In this document: positions 22,530-33,484 of the stretch, one piece after another | Layout of the letters: every line of letters begins with the position of its first letter | How positions within the stretch are numbered: the stretch's first letter is position 1 | Source: Castor canadensis | Taxonomy: Eukaryota > Chordata > Mammalia > Rodentia > Castoridae | Direction: 5' to 3' | DNA length: 64,000 nucleotides | NCBI RefSeq assembly: GCF_047511655.1 | Contig: NC_133400.1 | Coordinates: forward strand, 4,563,001 to 4,627,000 | Notes under the pieces: model-generated | Databases searched by the model: none | Told to the model about the DNA's origin: nothing | Seen by the model: only the letters and a program-made list of their open reading frames with translations | Program-made: the position numbers and the translations under genes

Positions 22530-23967
22530 CAGGATTTCAGGCACCTTTATTCATGGTGGATACTTCTGACTGGTGACCTGCCCTTGACATCTATGACTTA
22601 AGGAAGCCAGATCCTCAGTAAGTCCCACTAGCCTTCCTACAGCCAGGAATCCCTAGTGTTTCTGCTTGCCATTCACCAGCCTTGAAAACATCCTGCACGT
22701 GGCTTTCAGCTGCTCTGGCTTGAGTTCAAGGGTGGGACACTAAGGGGCTAAGCCACCACAGGACATTCTGCAGGAGGAGAATAATCATGGTGACACCACT
22801 TTACCACAGAAGAACTCACTCCTTTGTGCTCCCCACACAATTTATAAATAGGGCAAACTGTTTCTTTGCAATACAAACAAGACTTGGAGGTATGGGAAAC
22901 TCTTTTCCTTTCTGCAGGACCATACCATTCCTCACCTTTCTACACTATTCACATACTTATTGTATGAAATCCCTTTGTGGTGCTGATCCCACGGGACTGC
23001 CTTCCAGGTCATCAATACTGGCCTCCAGGCTTAGCACTGCTGACACTGGGGTTCTGAATGACAGTTATTATCTCTGTCTTCCATGATCAACAATAAAATC
23101 ATTGTGCTGCAAGAATTTAGGTCAGAAGTAATTCAAATAAATAGTATTTCTCAAAAGCCAGAGCTTCCTACCAGTCATTCATCTTCTGAGTGGCAAACTC
23201 AGTTCGGCTCTCAAAGAAAGGATGGAGTGCTGAGTTTTCAAATCCTGCCAGATTTTTTATGGTAACCATTGCAGTTGAACAATGTAGGGTCCTACTGAAG
23301 TTATCAGAATCTCATGCAAAATTCTAACAAATGAACAACTCGTTACATCAGGCTATCGGTTACCTCCTGTATTTTAAAAGTTCTCAGGTAAAGTGGCAGT
23401 GGGTGCTTGTCACTGATATCACACACTTAGGTATGAGTCAAGGTTCAATTCTGAGTTTTGACAAGAGTAGACAGTGACAGATATTTCTGAATAAACAGTT
23501 TTTACATGTGTTTAGCCAACCTCAACAGTCACTTTGTGCTGAGAATGAAAGAACCCTAAACTACAAATGTTTCACTTGACTAAGTCTAACAGCAACCAGA
23601 GTACTGACTATTCATTTAACAAAAAATTATACAGCAACTTGTACCAAACAGCAACTGCTACAAACAGAATGGCAAGAAAAATGACTTCACAAAGTACACT
23701 GAAAAATTTGACAATTTTCTGCAGGAACCACCAAAGTTTTAGTGTTTAATAATTAAGAGACAACTGACCAAGTTCCAAAATGTGAGGATACCGTGTTTCA
23801 GAAACTGGGGGAGTCACTCTATAAACTAACTTCATAGGGCGTGGTGAGAATGTACACTCTGGAACATAAAACCTGTCTACACATAGTAGTTAGGTGCAAA
23901 AAGCCACTCGGTTTCCTCTTGGCTTGGAGAAGTGGTGTTCCACATTTCAGTGTAAGCTACCAGCAAC
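22530..23967 (-). other. HSBP1: HSBP1 exon 4, 3' UTR and polyadenylation site
   Basis: The acceptor TTTTTTCCTCTTCGATAG ends at 23968 and fits the donor left after the stop codon in exon 3. Downstream, the first canonical AATAAA on the minus strand is at 22551-22546, followed by a GU-rich stretch (22515-22490), giving an exon of about 1.44 kb ending near 22530. The whole interval is free of SINEs, unlike its flanks. An ATTAAA at 23750-23745 could give a short form. Exon limits are inferred from splice and poly(A) signals; transcript data were not available. Confidence 0.75.
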
Positions 23968-25299
23968 CTATCGAAGAGGAAAAAACCATCAACATGGTTT
24001 TCATGAGATGAGGACAAATAAAAATGATACACAGATTTACCAATTAACATCCTTTTGAAACCATCTATTGAATTAAACATCCCGTGTATAATATTCTACC
24101 AAAATTAAAAGATTTAATTGGAAATCTTTATTCGAAGTTTTCTGAGTCCATTTCCTACTCCCATCCCCTTCCTTATACCCTCCCTGTCATTTGACAATCT
24201 TCAATTCTGCCATCTTGCAATTCTTAGTTGATGGGATCTCTGACTGTCACATCATATAAAGAGAGACCCTGGAGAAACGTCCATGACTGGCAGGACATTT
24301 TCCAAATTATCTTAGATAGGAATACAGATGACATAACACATACAAAGCAGTTATGTGAATCAACCCAATGATTGTTAAGACACATGCAAGTTTATGTGTC
24401 TAACTTCCCGAGCCTCTTTTATTTATTCTCTTGGACTTCAAAGCAACTTCTACCCCACAGTTACTGAAAATCCAGTCTGGGGCATGCCCAGAAATTAGGA
24501 CAGGATTTAGGTATCTGCCATTATATATCCTGCTTGGTACTCTAGTCACATAACATCCTGGGTAATCTTTATTTTTACAGGGAGTTAAAGATGCTACAAA
24601 TAGTATGTGAGAAAAATGAGTTTAAAAATTGGGGGAGCTTATAAGAAAATCACCACCACCACAAACAAACACAGATGAAGACTTACAATGAAGAAACCCA
24701 TTCTATTGACTGATTTCTGTGCATCTATCTCTCGTTACATAGATTTGAAATTATTAGTCTTTCTTCTCTTATCTGAGATCAGTGGAGATTTAACCAAACC
24801 TAGAGTAAAGTATAATGTGACCATAATCTCTGTCATAAGTTCCCAATAAAGTATGTAGAATTTAAGACATTTAAGAAACTGAGAATGTAGGTAGCTTGAG
24901 TTACCTAATATTTCAAAAACAAAACAAAACAAATCAATGACAAAAATCTTCCAGTGATGAACCAGGCCAACAAAAACACATTTGTTACTGCTGGAAGGAC
25001 AGAAACTCAGTGGTTTCCTGTTAGCCTGTGGTCTCAAGTAACAGTGATATCGTTCTAATTTAATAAAAACTGGGAAAACTTTCTGCACAAGGAATGAGTT
25101 TGGCATGAAAAGTTTCAAAACAGGACTCCATGATGAGGGCAGATGGTGGGGGTGAAAAAAAAGGGATGGTTCCTGGGATCATGGCAGGGAACTGACCTAC
25201 ACCAAATATGGCCTCCAACTTCTGGGTGCTGGGATTACAGGCAGGGGCAGGATGCGGGGCTATCCTCTGATTCTTTGAAAAGGTGTGCCGCCCTCACCT

Positions 25300-25418
25300 T
25301 CAACTCTTTTGCGTGGCAGGTATCTTGCTTTCACCTTCCAGCTCTTCCACGCCAGCTTGGGTCATGAGGTCTGCGATGTTCTTCTCCAGATCATCGATAC
25401 GACTGCTCATGTCATCGA
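25300..25418 (-). CDS. HSBP1: HSBP1 coding exon 3 with stop
   Basis: The exon starts TCGATGACATGAGC after an acceptor ending CCAC, completing the Ile codon split across the AT-AC intron. It encodes [20 protein letters not shown] to the C-terminal ATQKS and the stop TGA at 25302-25300. Two bases after the stop is a near-perfect donor, GAAG|GTGAGG (exon end 25298), so the 3' UTR continues in another exon. Confidence 0.95.
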
Positions 25419-26630
25419 GTGGCCAAGTTAAAGACAATGTACAACACAGCCATTTTTATGTTTCCTCCAGGCCCCTGGAGACTATGGCCTTAAATACAAC
25501 TGTCTTAAGGAGGAAACCAATTTCCTTTGGATGTAGTTAAAGCTGGTGGTCAGGAATACTGGAGCCTGGTGCAAGGCCACCAAGATCAAAGCTCAGCCCT
25601 GACCCTTACTAGTGATGCGACCCAGTCAGTTCTCTCTCTTCTCTAGACTTCAGTTTCTCTCTTTGTCTTTGGCAGCACTGGGGTTTGAACTTAGGACGGC
25701 CCTCTACCACTTGAGTCACTCTGCCAGCCCTAAACCTGTTTCTTCCTTCACTAAAGATGGTGTCACTCTGCCCTCTAAGGTTATGGTGAAGCTCAAAGCA
25801 GGCACTCAGTTGGCTGTCGACAGTCAACCATAGCAGTCATGATCATTGGTGGGCTCTCTAGGGTCTCGGAGCCCAGGGTTTGGGTAGCATAGGCGTATGC
25901 ACCATCTTTCTGAGGAACGCAGTACAGCCCGGCTCAGTGGGGAAATTTCCAAGTGAATGGCTGGAGTTGGCATGCAACCTCCCACCTGTCTCCACTACTG
26001 TAGGGGAAGGAGGTGCCAAAGTGCCCAAGGGGCTGGCTACAAAGAAAGGATATTTCTCCCAATGATTTGGTCAGACATGGTCTGAAATTTGTCTTGCATC
26101 TGCTGCAGGAGTGTCTCCACCTAAGAGAAACCAGAAACCAGATCTAACCAGCAAGTCCCGCTTATCCTGAGCCCCGTTTCTGGGATGAGGGTGGAGTCGG
26201 AGGGTGGGGACGGGGGTTGATGACTGGGACCCCGGGTTGCTCCCCTATTCGGCCTCCTGGCAGCCGGGGGCCTTCAGCAAGGCATTTTCTTTTCCGGGTT
26301 TCCGTTTTCCCAAGTGTCAAATCAGCTCTATGGGCTGAGGAGCCCCTTCCAGTTTGGGCCCGCGGCGACTCCAAACGCAGGGTGGCTTGGCTGCACGCAG
26401 GCAGCCGGGGTTGGTGAGGCAGGAGAGCGCGGAGGGTGCGGGAACGGTGGGCTGGCGGGGTCGGAGGTCACGGGCAGGTGACTGGGGTCGAGGGCAGGGG
26501 CCGGGCCACACCCGCCACCCGGTGTCAAAACTCTAGCTTCGACCGCGAAGCCTCGGGAAGCGGGGTCCCCATGGCTGTCCCTTACCACCGAGGTGAGGTC
26601 CTGCACGGTCTTGGGGTCAATCTCGGCCAT
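25300..26630 (-). CDS. HSBP1: HSBP1, heat shock factor binding protein 1 (complete, 3 coding exons)
   Basis: The coding sequence joins 26630-26586, 26120-26054 and 25418-25300 on the minus strand: 231 nt, 76 residues plus TGA, the usual length of the family. It starts [15 protein letters not shown] and ends [12 protein letters not shown]. The protein is almost entirely one amphipathic coiled coil with heptad hydrophobic residues ([12 protein letters not shown], then [18 protein letters not shown]). Known role of the family: a small trimer-forming coiled-coil protein that binds the oligomerisation region of heat-shock factor 1 and dampens its activity; it is also linked to assembly of the WASH complex. 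Compared with the human protein as I remember it, differences are T4I, Q17E and N68S, all conservative for a coiled coil. Introns 1 and 3 are GT-AG and intron 2 is AT-AC. The reading frame is open and all joins are in phase, so this is the functional gene and not a processed copy. CDH13 lies upstream on the same strand. Confidence 0.97.
25419..26053 (-). other. HSBP1: HSBP1 intron 2, U12-type AT-AC intron
   Basis: The intron begins ATATCCTTT (26053 downward), an exact match to the minor-spliceosome donor. It ends TCTTTAACTTGGCCAC, with a U12 branch motif (TTTAAC) about ten bases before the AC terminus at 25420-25419. Only this join restores GRIDDM in frame. The 635-nt intron contains an antisense tRNA-like SINE at 25660-25736. 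Confidence 0.92.
25660..25736 (-). mobile_element. dID-type SINE unit in HSBP1 intron 2
   Basis: GGGGTTTGAACTTAGGACGG and CTCTACCACTTGAGTCACTC; the middle of the unit is deleted. Confidence 0.8.
26054..26120 (-). CDS. HSBP1: HSBP1 coding exon 2
   Basis: 67 nt encoding [12 protein letters not shown] onward to IIGR plus the first base of the next Ile codon. The acceptor is a pyrimidine tract ending TTTCTCTTAG. The exon ends GGGAGAA and is followed by ATATCCTTT, the consensus 5' splice site of the minor (U12) spliceosome, so no GT donor is needed or present at the right phase. Confidence 0.95.
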
Positions 26631-26870
26631 CTCCCCGGTTCCCAGCTTGGCGGCGATATCTGGGACCGTCACCTACACTTCCGTTTGTCCGCACAGACGC
26701 CCCCAGCCGCTGCTTCTCGCGACGAGACAGGCCACTCGCGGGACCGCGGGGCATTGTGGGGGCGGTAGTTTACATCAAGTACCGGAAGGGCTGTAGGCCT
26801 CCCGCTTCCGTTCCGAGGCGAGGCCCCGCCCACCCTCTTAGCCACGCCCCTCTACCCGCCCGCTCCCTCC
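26200..26870 (-). promoter_or_regulatory. HSBP1: HSBP1 CpG-island promoter and first exon region
   Basis: This is the only strongly GC- and CpG-rich block in the window and it surrounds the HSBP1 start codon. No TATA box is visible. Candidate sites upstream of the ATG are ETS motifs (CTTCCG at 26678 and 26805, CCGGAAG at 26782), TCTCGCGA at 26715-26722 (close to the BANP palindrome), GCATTGTGGG at 26751-26760 (half of a ZNF143-type site) and GC boxes at 26824-26850. This is the normal makeup of a housekeeping promoter. No clear heat-shock element was seen. Confidence 0.8.
26586..26630 (-). CDS. HSBP1: HSBP1 coding exon 1
   Basis: Fifteen codons from the ATG at 26630 to GTG at 26586, phase 0. 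The donor follows directly as TCGGTG|GTAAGG. The ATG lies in the context GAG ATG GCC, a strong Kozak match (G at +4, purine at -3). The 5' UTR continues upstream into the CpG-rich promoter; the transcription start cannot be fixed from sequence. No earlier in-frame ATG is needed, because the family protein begins at this methionine. Confidence 0.95.
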
Positions 26871-27654
26871 CTGCACGCAACATGAAGCTGAAAAAAAAAA
26901 AAAGAGAGTGAGACAAAACCGGAAATGGGCAAAGAAGGGTGGGAATGGCTGTGCCCTCTTTCCAGGTGGTAGTGGAAGATTTTCTTTGGGTGGTGAGGCT
27001 GCATTTACTGGATGCTTTTCCTCCAATATAAACCCTGTATACCTTCTACACGCCTAGATCAAGAAATATGGCCGTGTTTTTTGTTGTTGTTTGTTTTTAT
27101 CACCTCTTTCCCATGAGGGTGACCAGTGTCCACACTTGCAAGACAGTAAACTCGCTTTTCATATAAGTGAGACCAGACAGGAAGCTGCCTTTAGAGCTTG
27201 GTTTCTTCCACTGAACCTGTAGTACCTGCTGCCTGGCGTTGGTTGACTGCAGGTTTCTAGGGGGTAAAGGAGAGAGCAGTGTCATTACTGTTAGTTGGGG
27301 TGTTTGGCAAGGTGGGACAGGAACCCAAGTTTCAACCCCACAGGTGGTCTTGGGATTGGGTCTCATGACAAGAGTGCAGGAGAGTCATTGTAGGCCAGGG
27401 TGGTCCAGCAACTCCCATGTCCTTCCTCTTTTGGGATCAGCTCTCATTGAGTTTAGCTGGAGGGAGACTGTGAGGCCCACTAGTCTGTAACAAAGCTGGA
27501 TGGAGATGGACCATGAGGTACAAGACTTGATGGCCTTCTCCAGCTACTCTCTCCCTGCACCCTCACCCCCTCATTCCCTCACCCCACATCTCTGCACAGA
27601 GAGATCTTCCTTCCTGTACTAAGTGTGCAAAACTTTTTATAACTTGTTACTTGG
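26871..27654. other. Region upstream of HSBP1
   Basis: Contains a short A-run at 26888-26901 and otherwise unique sequence. No divergent gene was recognised opposite the HSBP1 promoter. Confidence 0.45.
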
Positions 27655-27800
27655 TGTTTGGCTAGTGCTTTATTCGAGTACTTGAATATATCTGTGTTTT
27701 AATTCAACCCTCAGAAAACCTGCGTGATACAATTACCACCATTTCACAATTTTGAGAAGGCAGACACAGGAGCTAAAAAACTTGGGAGGCCATCAGATTA
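27655..27800 (-). mobile_element. MIR relic, antisense
   Basis: Pattern of the antisense MIR core: TTTAATTCAACCCTCAGAAAA, ATTACCACCATTTCACAATT, GAGAAGGCAGACACAGG. Confidence 0.5.
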
Positions 27801-27879
27801 GGGAAGTAAGAGATGCAGGACTTTCTGAATGTGTGTTTTCCTTTTTCGATCATTCTAGAATTCTCTTGCATTTTCTTTG

Positions 27880-28070
27880 ATTAGCGCAGCACTATTGGCA
27901 GTTGGGGCCAGATTAATTCTTTGTTACTGGGGGATAGGGTGTCCTGTGCATTGTAGAATGTTCAGTGCCCATTAGATTCCCATATCACCCCACCTCCACC
28001 CCTAGCTATGACAACTAAAAACATCTTCCAGACACTGCCAGATGTCTCCTAGGGTTAGAGGTTAGAGGAG
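27880..28070. mobile_element. MER20-type hAT DNA transposon relic
   Basis: GGCCAGATTAATTCTTTGTT, GTCCTGTGCATTGTAGAATG and ACTGCCAGATGTCTCCTAGG match the MER20 consensus in order. Confidence 0.8.
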
Positions 28071-28164
28071 TCTGAGAACATTGTTTAGAATTTTGTGCAT
28101 TTATTCCTTAAGTATGGATTTATTTTTGTAGTTTCTTGAGAACATTCCTCTGTATAGATGGAGA

Positions 28165-28580
28165 CTGAAGGCTTTGTTCACTAAGGCCTCTGTCCCAAAG
28201 CACCCACACGGGGTGACTTTAAACAACAGAAATTTATTCTTTCACAGTTCTGGAGGCCAGCAGTCTGCAATCTGGTGTCAGCCAGGGTAACTCTTTTTGA
28301 GGGAGGACCCATTCCGTGTCTCTCTCCCAGCTTCTGGCGATGGCCAGCGTCCTTGCTAGATAAATGGCTCCAGTCTGCTTGTGTGTTCACATGGCCATCT
28401 TTCTCTGAGTGTGGCTCTTTCTCATCTTCTGATAAAGACACCCTCACTTTGGATGAAGAGCCTCTACTAATCACAACAACGTTATCTTAACAATTACACC
28501 GATTTCCAAATAATGTCACACACTGAGCTCTTGAGGGTTAAGGATAGCAATGAATCTTGTCTGGGGGGTTATTCATAACA
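28165..28580 (-). mobile_element. MLT1-like LTR relic, antisense
   Basis: AACAACAGAAATTTATTCTT, CACAGTTCTGGAGGCCAGCA and TCACATGGCCATCTTTCTC are diagnostic antisense MLT1 blocks. Confidence 0.72.
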
Positions 28581-30340
28581 TCTGATAAAGTAATATCACT
28601 GTAACTTGCTACCATGTTAGTTATTTTTATAAAGAGTTTACATAAAGCTTTAGAGTCATTTAGTGTCGTTAAGGCCAAGTAGGGCCTCAGGCTTCTGACT
28701 TTGGACGCTGTCTCTTGATACAGAAATCTGGGTACCTATACTAGAGTTTCTAGTAAGAGCTGGCCTATGGCCGCGACCAACACAAGAACCTGGAATAAGT
28801 TAGATTTTTCCTCCCTCCCTCTTTCCTTCCCTTCCTTTCTTTGGCAGGAGATTTGAGGGTTTTAAAATCCCGGTTGAAATTTCCTTTACATAAACAGCAA
28901 AAACCTGACAGTCTTATGGTGGCTCTATTTAATTATTTATTTTTTGCACTTACAGAGAAAGATGGCAGGTTCCTGTGTATGGAGATTAGGATCTGTTAAA
29001 CACCTGTTTTGTGTGAAAGTTCCCCTAATTTATAGTCATGGCTGATCTCACTTCGTGGGGGCTGATACACATAAGGGAACTGGATATTGTTCCATTAACA
29101 AAACTATTGTATTATGTGTAAGGCGCTGGGAATTAACCTTTCAGCTGAAGTTTTGAACAACCCTCATTTTTAACCTTTATGTTCATGACATAGTTGTCTT
29201 ATCTCCTCTCACAATTTTTTTTCTCTTTCTACATTAATTGCATGTTGTAATTCTCTTGTCCTCTTTCTAGATGGGCTGGTTTTATGTGAGCTTATTATGG
29301 TACTTTTGTCGTAGCTTTTTGGTTCACACTGGGCCATTTAGAACAGAAAGGTGTTCCCATGCATATGGGGCTGGATGGAATGAGGTGTTTTGTGTGTTGG
29401 CCTTGTGTAAGCAGAGAAGCATGTTGCCTTCTAGACCGGGCGAGGTCAGGTCTCGCAGGGCCTAGAGAAAATTCTGTTCCTCCTTTCCCTCGTGCACTTC
29501 CGTCAGCTTGCTAGGCCCCAGCCCTTGGTCTGCACTGCTGTCTCCCAGACTGCTGCACACTGCTGGTGACAAGCCTGCACTGCTGGGGGCTGCAGCAGAC
29601 CTAGGACACAAGACCTACTCTTCTTTTGGCCTGGAGGCTCTGGCTTCTGGCCTTTCAATGACCATTCCAGGCTCCCCAAACCCACTTATTTCATCCTCTT
29701 CACTCTCAGAGAATAAGTTTATTCTCAGGAGAAAAATATCTGTGGAGAAAATCGAGACTTTCAGTCACCACTGCTTAGCTCTCCTTCTGGATACCATCAT
29801 AAGTGCCCTTGGGGACACCTGTGTCACTCCAGTTTTGTCTCGGGAGGAAGTGTTCTTTCTCATTGAGCAGGGCTATGATTTTTCTTTCCAAGACAGAGAC
29901 TGAACCCTGGATCCTGCTTTCTCCCATCAACTCCAGAAGCTTCTTCAACTCCCTTCGTCCTTTCTGGTGACTCCTTCATTTCAGCAGAGGAAGTGGCACC
30001 ACACATACACATACAAAAGCCAATACAGGAAGCCCCACAGCCCCGGGCCCTTCTGGAGAGCTTACTGCACAGCCAGGGTTCTAAAAAAAGGCAGGTCCTC
30101 CCCTTCTGTCCTCGCACCTTGGCTTGTTTAGTTTCTGTTTAATGACTAGATGATGTGAGTGTGACATTGTGTGAGCATAGGCAGTTACTCTGTCTTCAGT
30201 GCTGTGATGAGCAGAGGATCTCAGTTGGATGCTACTGTGTCCTTGAGACCTTCCCAGCCCGTATTATCTCATCTTTTAAGGCTGTGTCACACCCTTATCT
30301 TGAGAACACCTAGTATCTCTTTCTAAATATCTCTATCCAT
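28581..30340. other. Unannotated intergenic DNA between CDH13 and HSBP1
   Basis: No gene supported. A plus-strand frame at 29508-29903 (131 codons) has no recognised family and no splice or promoter context. Confidence 0.45.
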
Positions 30341-30416
30341 TGACAGTACTGAGGTTTGAACTCATGGCTTCGGGCTTGCTAGGCAGGCACTCTACCATTT
30401 GAGCTACCTTGCTAGA
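30341..30416 (-). mobile_element. dID-type SINE unit, antisense
   Basis: TGACAGTACTGAGGTTTGAA, then GCTAGGCAGGCACTCTACCA. Confidence 0.85.
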
Positions 30417-30490
30417 CATAATATCTAGTTAAAAGCTATTTTATTTGATTACTACCTGTTTTTTTTTATTCCTGGTTGTAATTAATGTAC

Positions 30491-30597
30491 AGTTTTTTTT
30501 TTTTTTTTTTAGACAAGATCCAGGTTGGCCTTGAACTTGTGATCCTCCTGCCTCCTGAGTACCAGGATGACAGGTGTGCATCACCACACCTGTCTTA
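30491..30597 (-). mobile_element. B1-type SINE, antisense
   Basis: Poly(T) start, CAGGTTGGCCTTGAACTTGT, CCTCCTGCCTCCTGAGTACC, and end GTGCATCACCACACC. Confidence 0.85.
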
Positions 30598-31629
30598 CAT
30601 TTTTCTTTTGAAATAAATTTAAGCAAAAATTGCATATTTAAAATAACTATAGTTGTAACTGACAATACGGCTGGCTTTTCGATATGGCAGTGTTAGTGAA
30701 GGGTGAGATGCAGTACTGGGTGTGGCTGAGTCGTGAAGGTGTTCTTGCAGGATTAATGATTGAGAAGTTCTGCCTTATGAGAAGACAGGGAGAGGAAGGG
30801 GGAAGAGGTCACGTCCATTCTGAAGCAGCATGACAAGCGGAAGCCTAGGGAAGTGTTGCTGAATCAGTCATATTGGGTTGTTTCTCCTTGGGGATCAAAC
30901 TCAGAAAGAAGGCATGGAATTCCTGCAAGTGCCAGGTACCTGTCCTGCTGCCCTGCTGGCAGGAGGAGGGGCTGGACAGGGCACTCAGCATCTGCCCGGC
31001 ATTGCCTTGCTGAGAAGCAGAGGTCAGGCTTGGTTAGACAGAAAATGGTCCATCAGCCTTGGAGTTAATAGAGAAGCACCATCATCCGGGTACCAGTCCT
31101 CCAGGCTGTGATTCTAAAGTCTTGCTAGACTCTGCAGGGTACCCTGCACCCTGGATGCTTTGACTTGGGCATGAAAACAGGAGGAGCTCACAGCTTTGAG
31201 GCCGTGTTTACAAAAGAACAGAAAATGGCTTTTCTGGGGAAGAACGGTGTGATAGGCAGTGTCCTGATGGGCTGCAGTTGCTTTGCTTGGGGTTTGAAGT
31301 GTTGGTTTAGTGCTTCTTGTGTTCATTTGAGGCAATTTTCCAAATTAGTGTCTCCAGGACTGGCTGCCAAGAAATCAGCTTCTTATTTATTTACTCACCC
31401 AGCAGTCTCCTGGAGACAGGCTGCCCAGTGGGGGAGGTGGGAGAGGGGGAGGAAATGGTTCATGCAGACGCTGATTTGCAAGTTTGGGTTTCTTCAGCTC
31501 CACTTACCCTGTCACTGATTTGTATAGGCATTGTCACTTCTTCCACGCTTGGAATGTGATGGTGCAAACTCGATTGTGCCTGGGGACCTATGAGTGGTGC
31601 TACCTTTGGGCCTAGCAGAAAAAGTACCA
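30598..31629. other. Unannotated intergenic DNA
   Basis: Unique sequence with chance frames on both strands. Nothing supported. Confidence 0.45.
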
Positions 31630-32400
31630 GCGTGGTATCATACATAGCACTTAGCAGGTGTGAGCCCTAGTGGAGGATGGCTTTAACCTTGTGAACCTCC
31701 ATGTGTGGAATGGAGCTAATATCTATTTTGATGTCCTATTGACACTGGAAGTTAGGAGGTAGAGACTGGGCAGGAAGACTAGGGCGGGGGCCCTTGGTGG
31801 AGAGGCTGAGAGGCCTTGAGACAAACAGAATGGAAGAGACCCCGAAACTGCTGCAAGTCTGGGAGTTAAGACAACAGGTGCAGGGAGTGGGAAACCTTGA
31901 AACCGCTCGCTCAAGCCTTGAAACTGCTAAAGGCATGTGAGCAGCACAATGACCTCAGGGTCAGTGGGAAGGAAAGAGGGGCATGTATAGTGTCCCTGTG
32001 ATGTCCGTGGCTGGCACAGATGTCATCACCTGAATGGACCAATGGCACCGAGACAACAGCTTCCCTTTAAAAGCCACTAGACAACGGGCCTCGAGGGCTC
32101 AGCCTTTCTGAGGCCCCTCCACGTACATGGGAGCTTTTCTACTCCTCTTCCTCTCTGCTTACATAAAACTTTGCTCTTCTGCTCACCCTGCTGCCCTTGA
32201 CTTTCATTCTTCAATCGCACGAGGCAAAGTCCCCGGCAACAACCACAGCGCTCCTGAGAACAGACCACTGAGACACTATGAATCATATAAATAGTAATAA
32301 ATGACACTTGCAATGTGTAATATATGTGTATATGTACAAATGTAAATATAGAAAGTATCTGGTCCGCAGGGGACACTAAATGTTAGTGCGTTCTCCTCTT
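31630..32400 (+). mobile_element. MIR relic split by a solo LTR
   Basis: The left piece (31630-31739) and right piece (32276 to about 32400) read as one MIR. The right piece ends CAGGGGACACTAAATGTTAG. The interval 31740-32275 is a later insertion. Confidence 0.55.
31740..32275 (+). mobile_element. Solo endogenous retroviral LTR with 4-bp target duplication
   Basis: A 536-bp element with TG at its start (TGACACTGG) and CA at its end (CTGAGACA), flanked on both sides by CTAT (31736-31739 and 32276-32279). In order it has a TATA-like TTTAAAAG near 32066, an ACATAAAACTTTGC poly(A)-type signal near 32161 and a C/T-rich U5-like end. No internal coding sequence remains, so it is a solo LTR left by recombination. 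A 4-bp duplication is typical of gammaretrovirus-like (ERV1) elements. Confidence 0.8.
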
Positions 32401-32439
32401 CTGTGAAGGATCTTTCTAAAGTACTCTTGTTGCTGTTTA

Positions 32440-32548
32440 TCTATCATCTACTCTGTCTCTGTTATCTGTATATCTAATCTATCAATCTTTATTATCTGTA
32501 TTTATTATCTATCTATCTATCTACCATCATCATCTATCTATCTATCTT
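32440..32548 (+). repeat. (TATC)n microsatellite, interrupted
   Basis: Runs of ATCT/TATC units with point changes. Confidence 0.9.
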
Positions 32549-32653
32549 CTGTCATCTGTCTTTCCACATCAGAAGGATTTGGCTGTTGGGAAAGAAGAAG
32601 AGAAGAGGTAGTCATTGAGCAGGCAGCACTTGCTCTAAGGTTTTTAAAATTTT

Positions 32654-32732
32654 TTTTGGTGTACTGAGGTTTGAACTCAGGGCCTCATGCTTGCTAGGCA
32701 GGCAGTCTACTTCTTGAACCAGGCCCTGTCTC
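32654..32732 (-). mobile_element. dID-type SINE unit, antisense
   Basis: TGAGGTTTGAACTCAGGGCC, then TGCTAGGCAGGCAGTCTACT. Confidence 0.88.
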
Positions 32733-33484
32733 TGCTTTAAGTCTTGGTCTGTAGGCATCATGGACCTGTCTGAGCAACACTGGAAGAGAACGCCTTTGCT
32801 CTGTAGTGGTTTGGGCTGCACACTTCACAAACAAGTGACAGACTTCTTTACCTCTGTGCATGAAAGCACATGGTCATTTACAGCTCAGAGACTGTAAGCA
32901 GAGCAGCAACGGGGGACTAAAGTCCCCCATCTACAGTACAGTCCAATATTTTAAAACTGTGAACTTTTAACCCTTCTGAGTATTTATAACACAATCTATG
33001 TAAACTTCTGAACTATTTTGCTCATTGGGGATGGGTAATTTTTTGTGATCATGGCAGCATTACCATGGCTATGAAACACAGTTGTTCTGCAAATAGCCTC
33101 CAGTTTCAACTGTTAATAATCTGAACACATGTGCAGGATAGATATAGAATGACTTTATTACTTCCTATAGGAAATGTCTTTTTAACAAGTGAAAATGGAA
33201 GTTTTTTAGTACATTCTCACTGTGTTTCTATACGTCACTTCCTTCAGGCTTCATAGCTTCAGTGAGAATCACCACGGTTCCCCTCAACCTGTTGTCCTCA
33301 CCATCTCCCCGTCCCCACCGGCTTGAGAAGTCAAAGCGAGCTCACACAGCTCAGTGGCCTCCACCAACAGAGGTAATGACAGCGATAGCAGGAGGTGGGG
33401 AGGCTTTTCTGCTTACTCAGTTTGGTGAGTATGTAAGTTATTTCTGCTTATACATTTAAATGATTAATTTAATAGTTTTTAGTT
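32733..33484. other. Unannotated intergenic DNA
   Basis: AT-rich unique sequence; nothing recognised. Confidence 0.45.

Noticed and set aside
23877-24080. Minus-strand open frame of 67 codons ending in EWLFAPNYYV
   Set aside because: It looks protein-like, but it runs across the acceptor at 23968 into what fits the HSBP1 3' UTR exon. HSBP1's stop lies two bases before the donor in exon 3, so this frame is not reached as coding sequence.
26436-26768. Plus-strand 110-codon frame in the HSBP1 CpG island
   Set aside because: GC-rich DNA readily gives long frames; it has no family match and overlaps HSBP1 exon 1 and promoter on the other strand.
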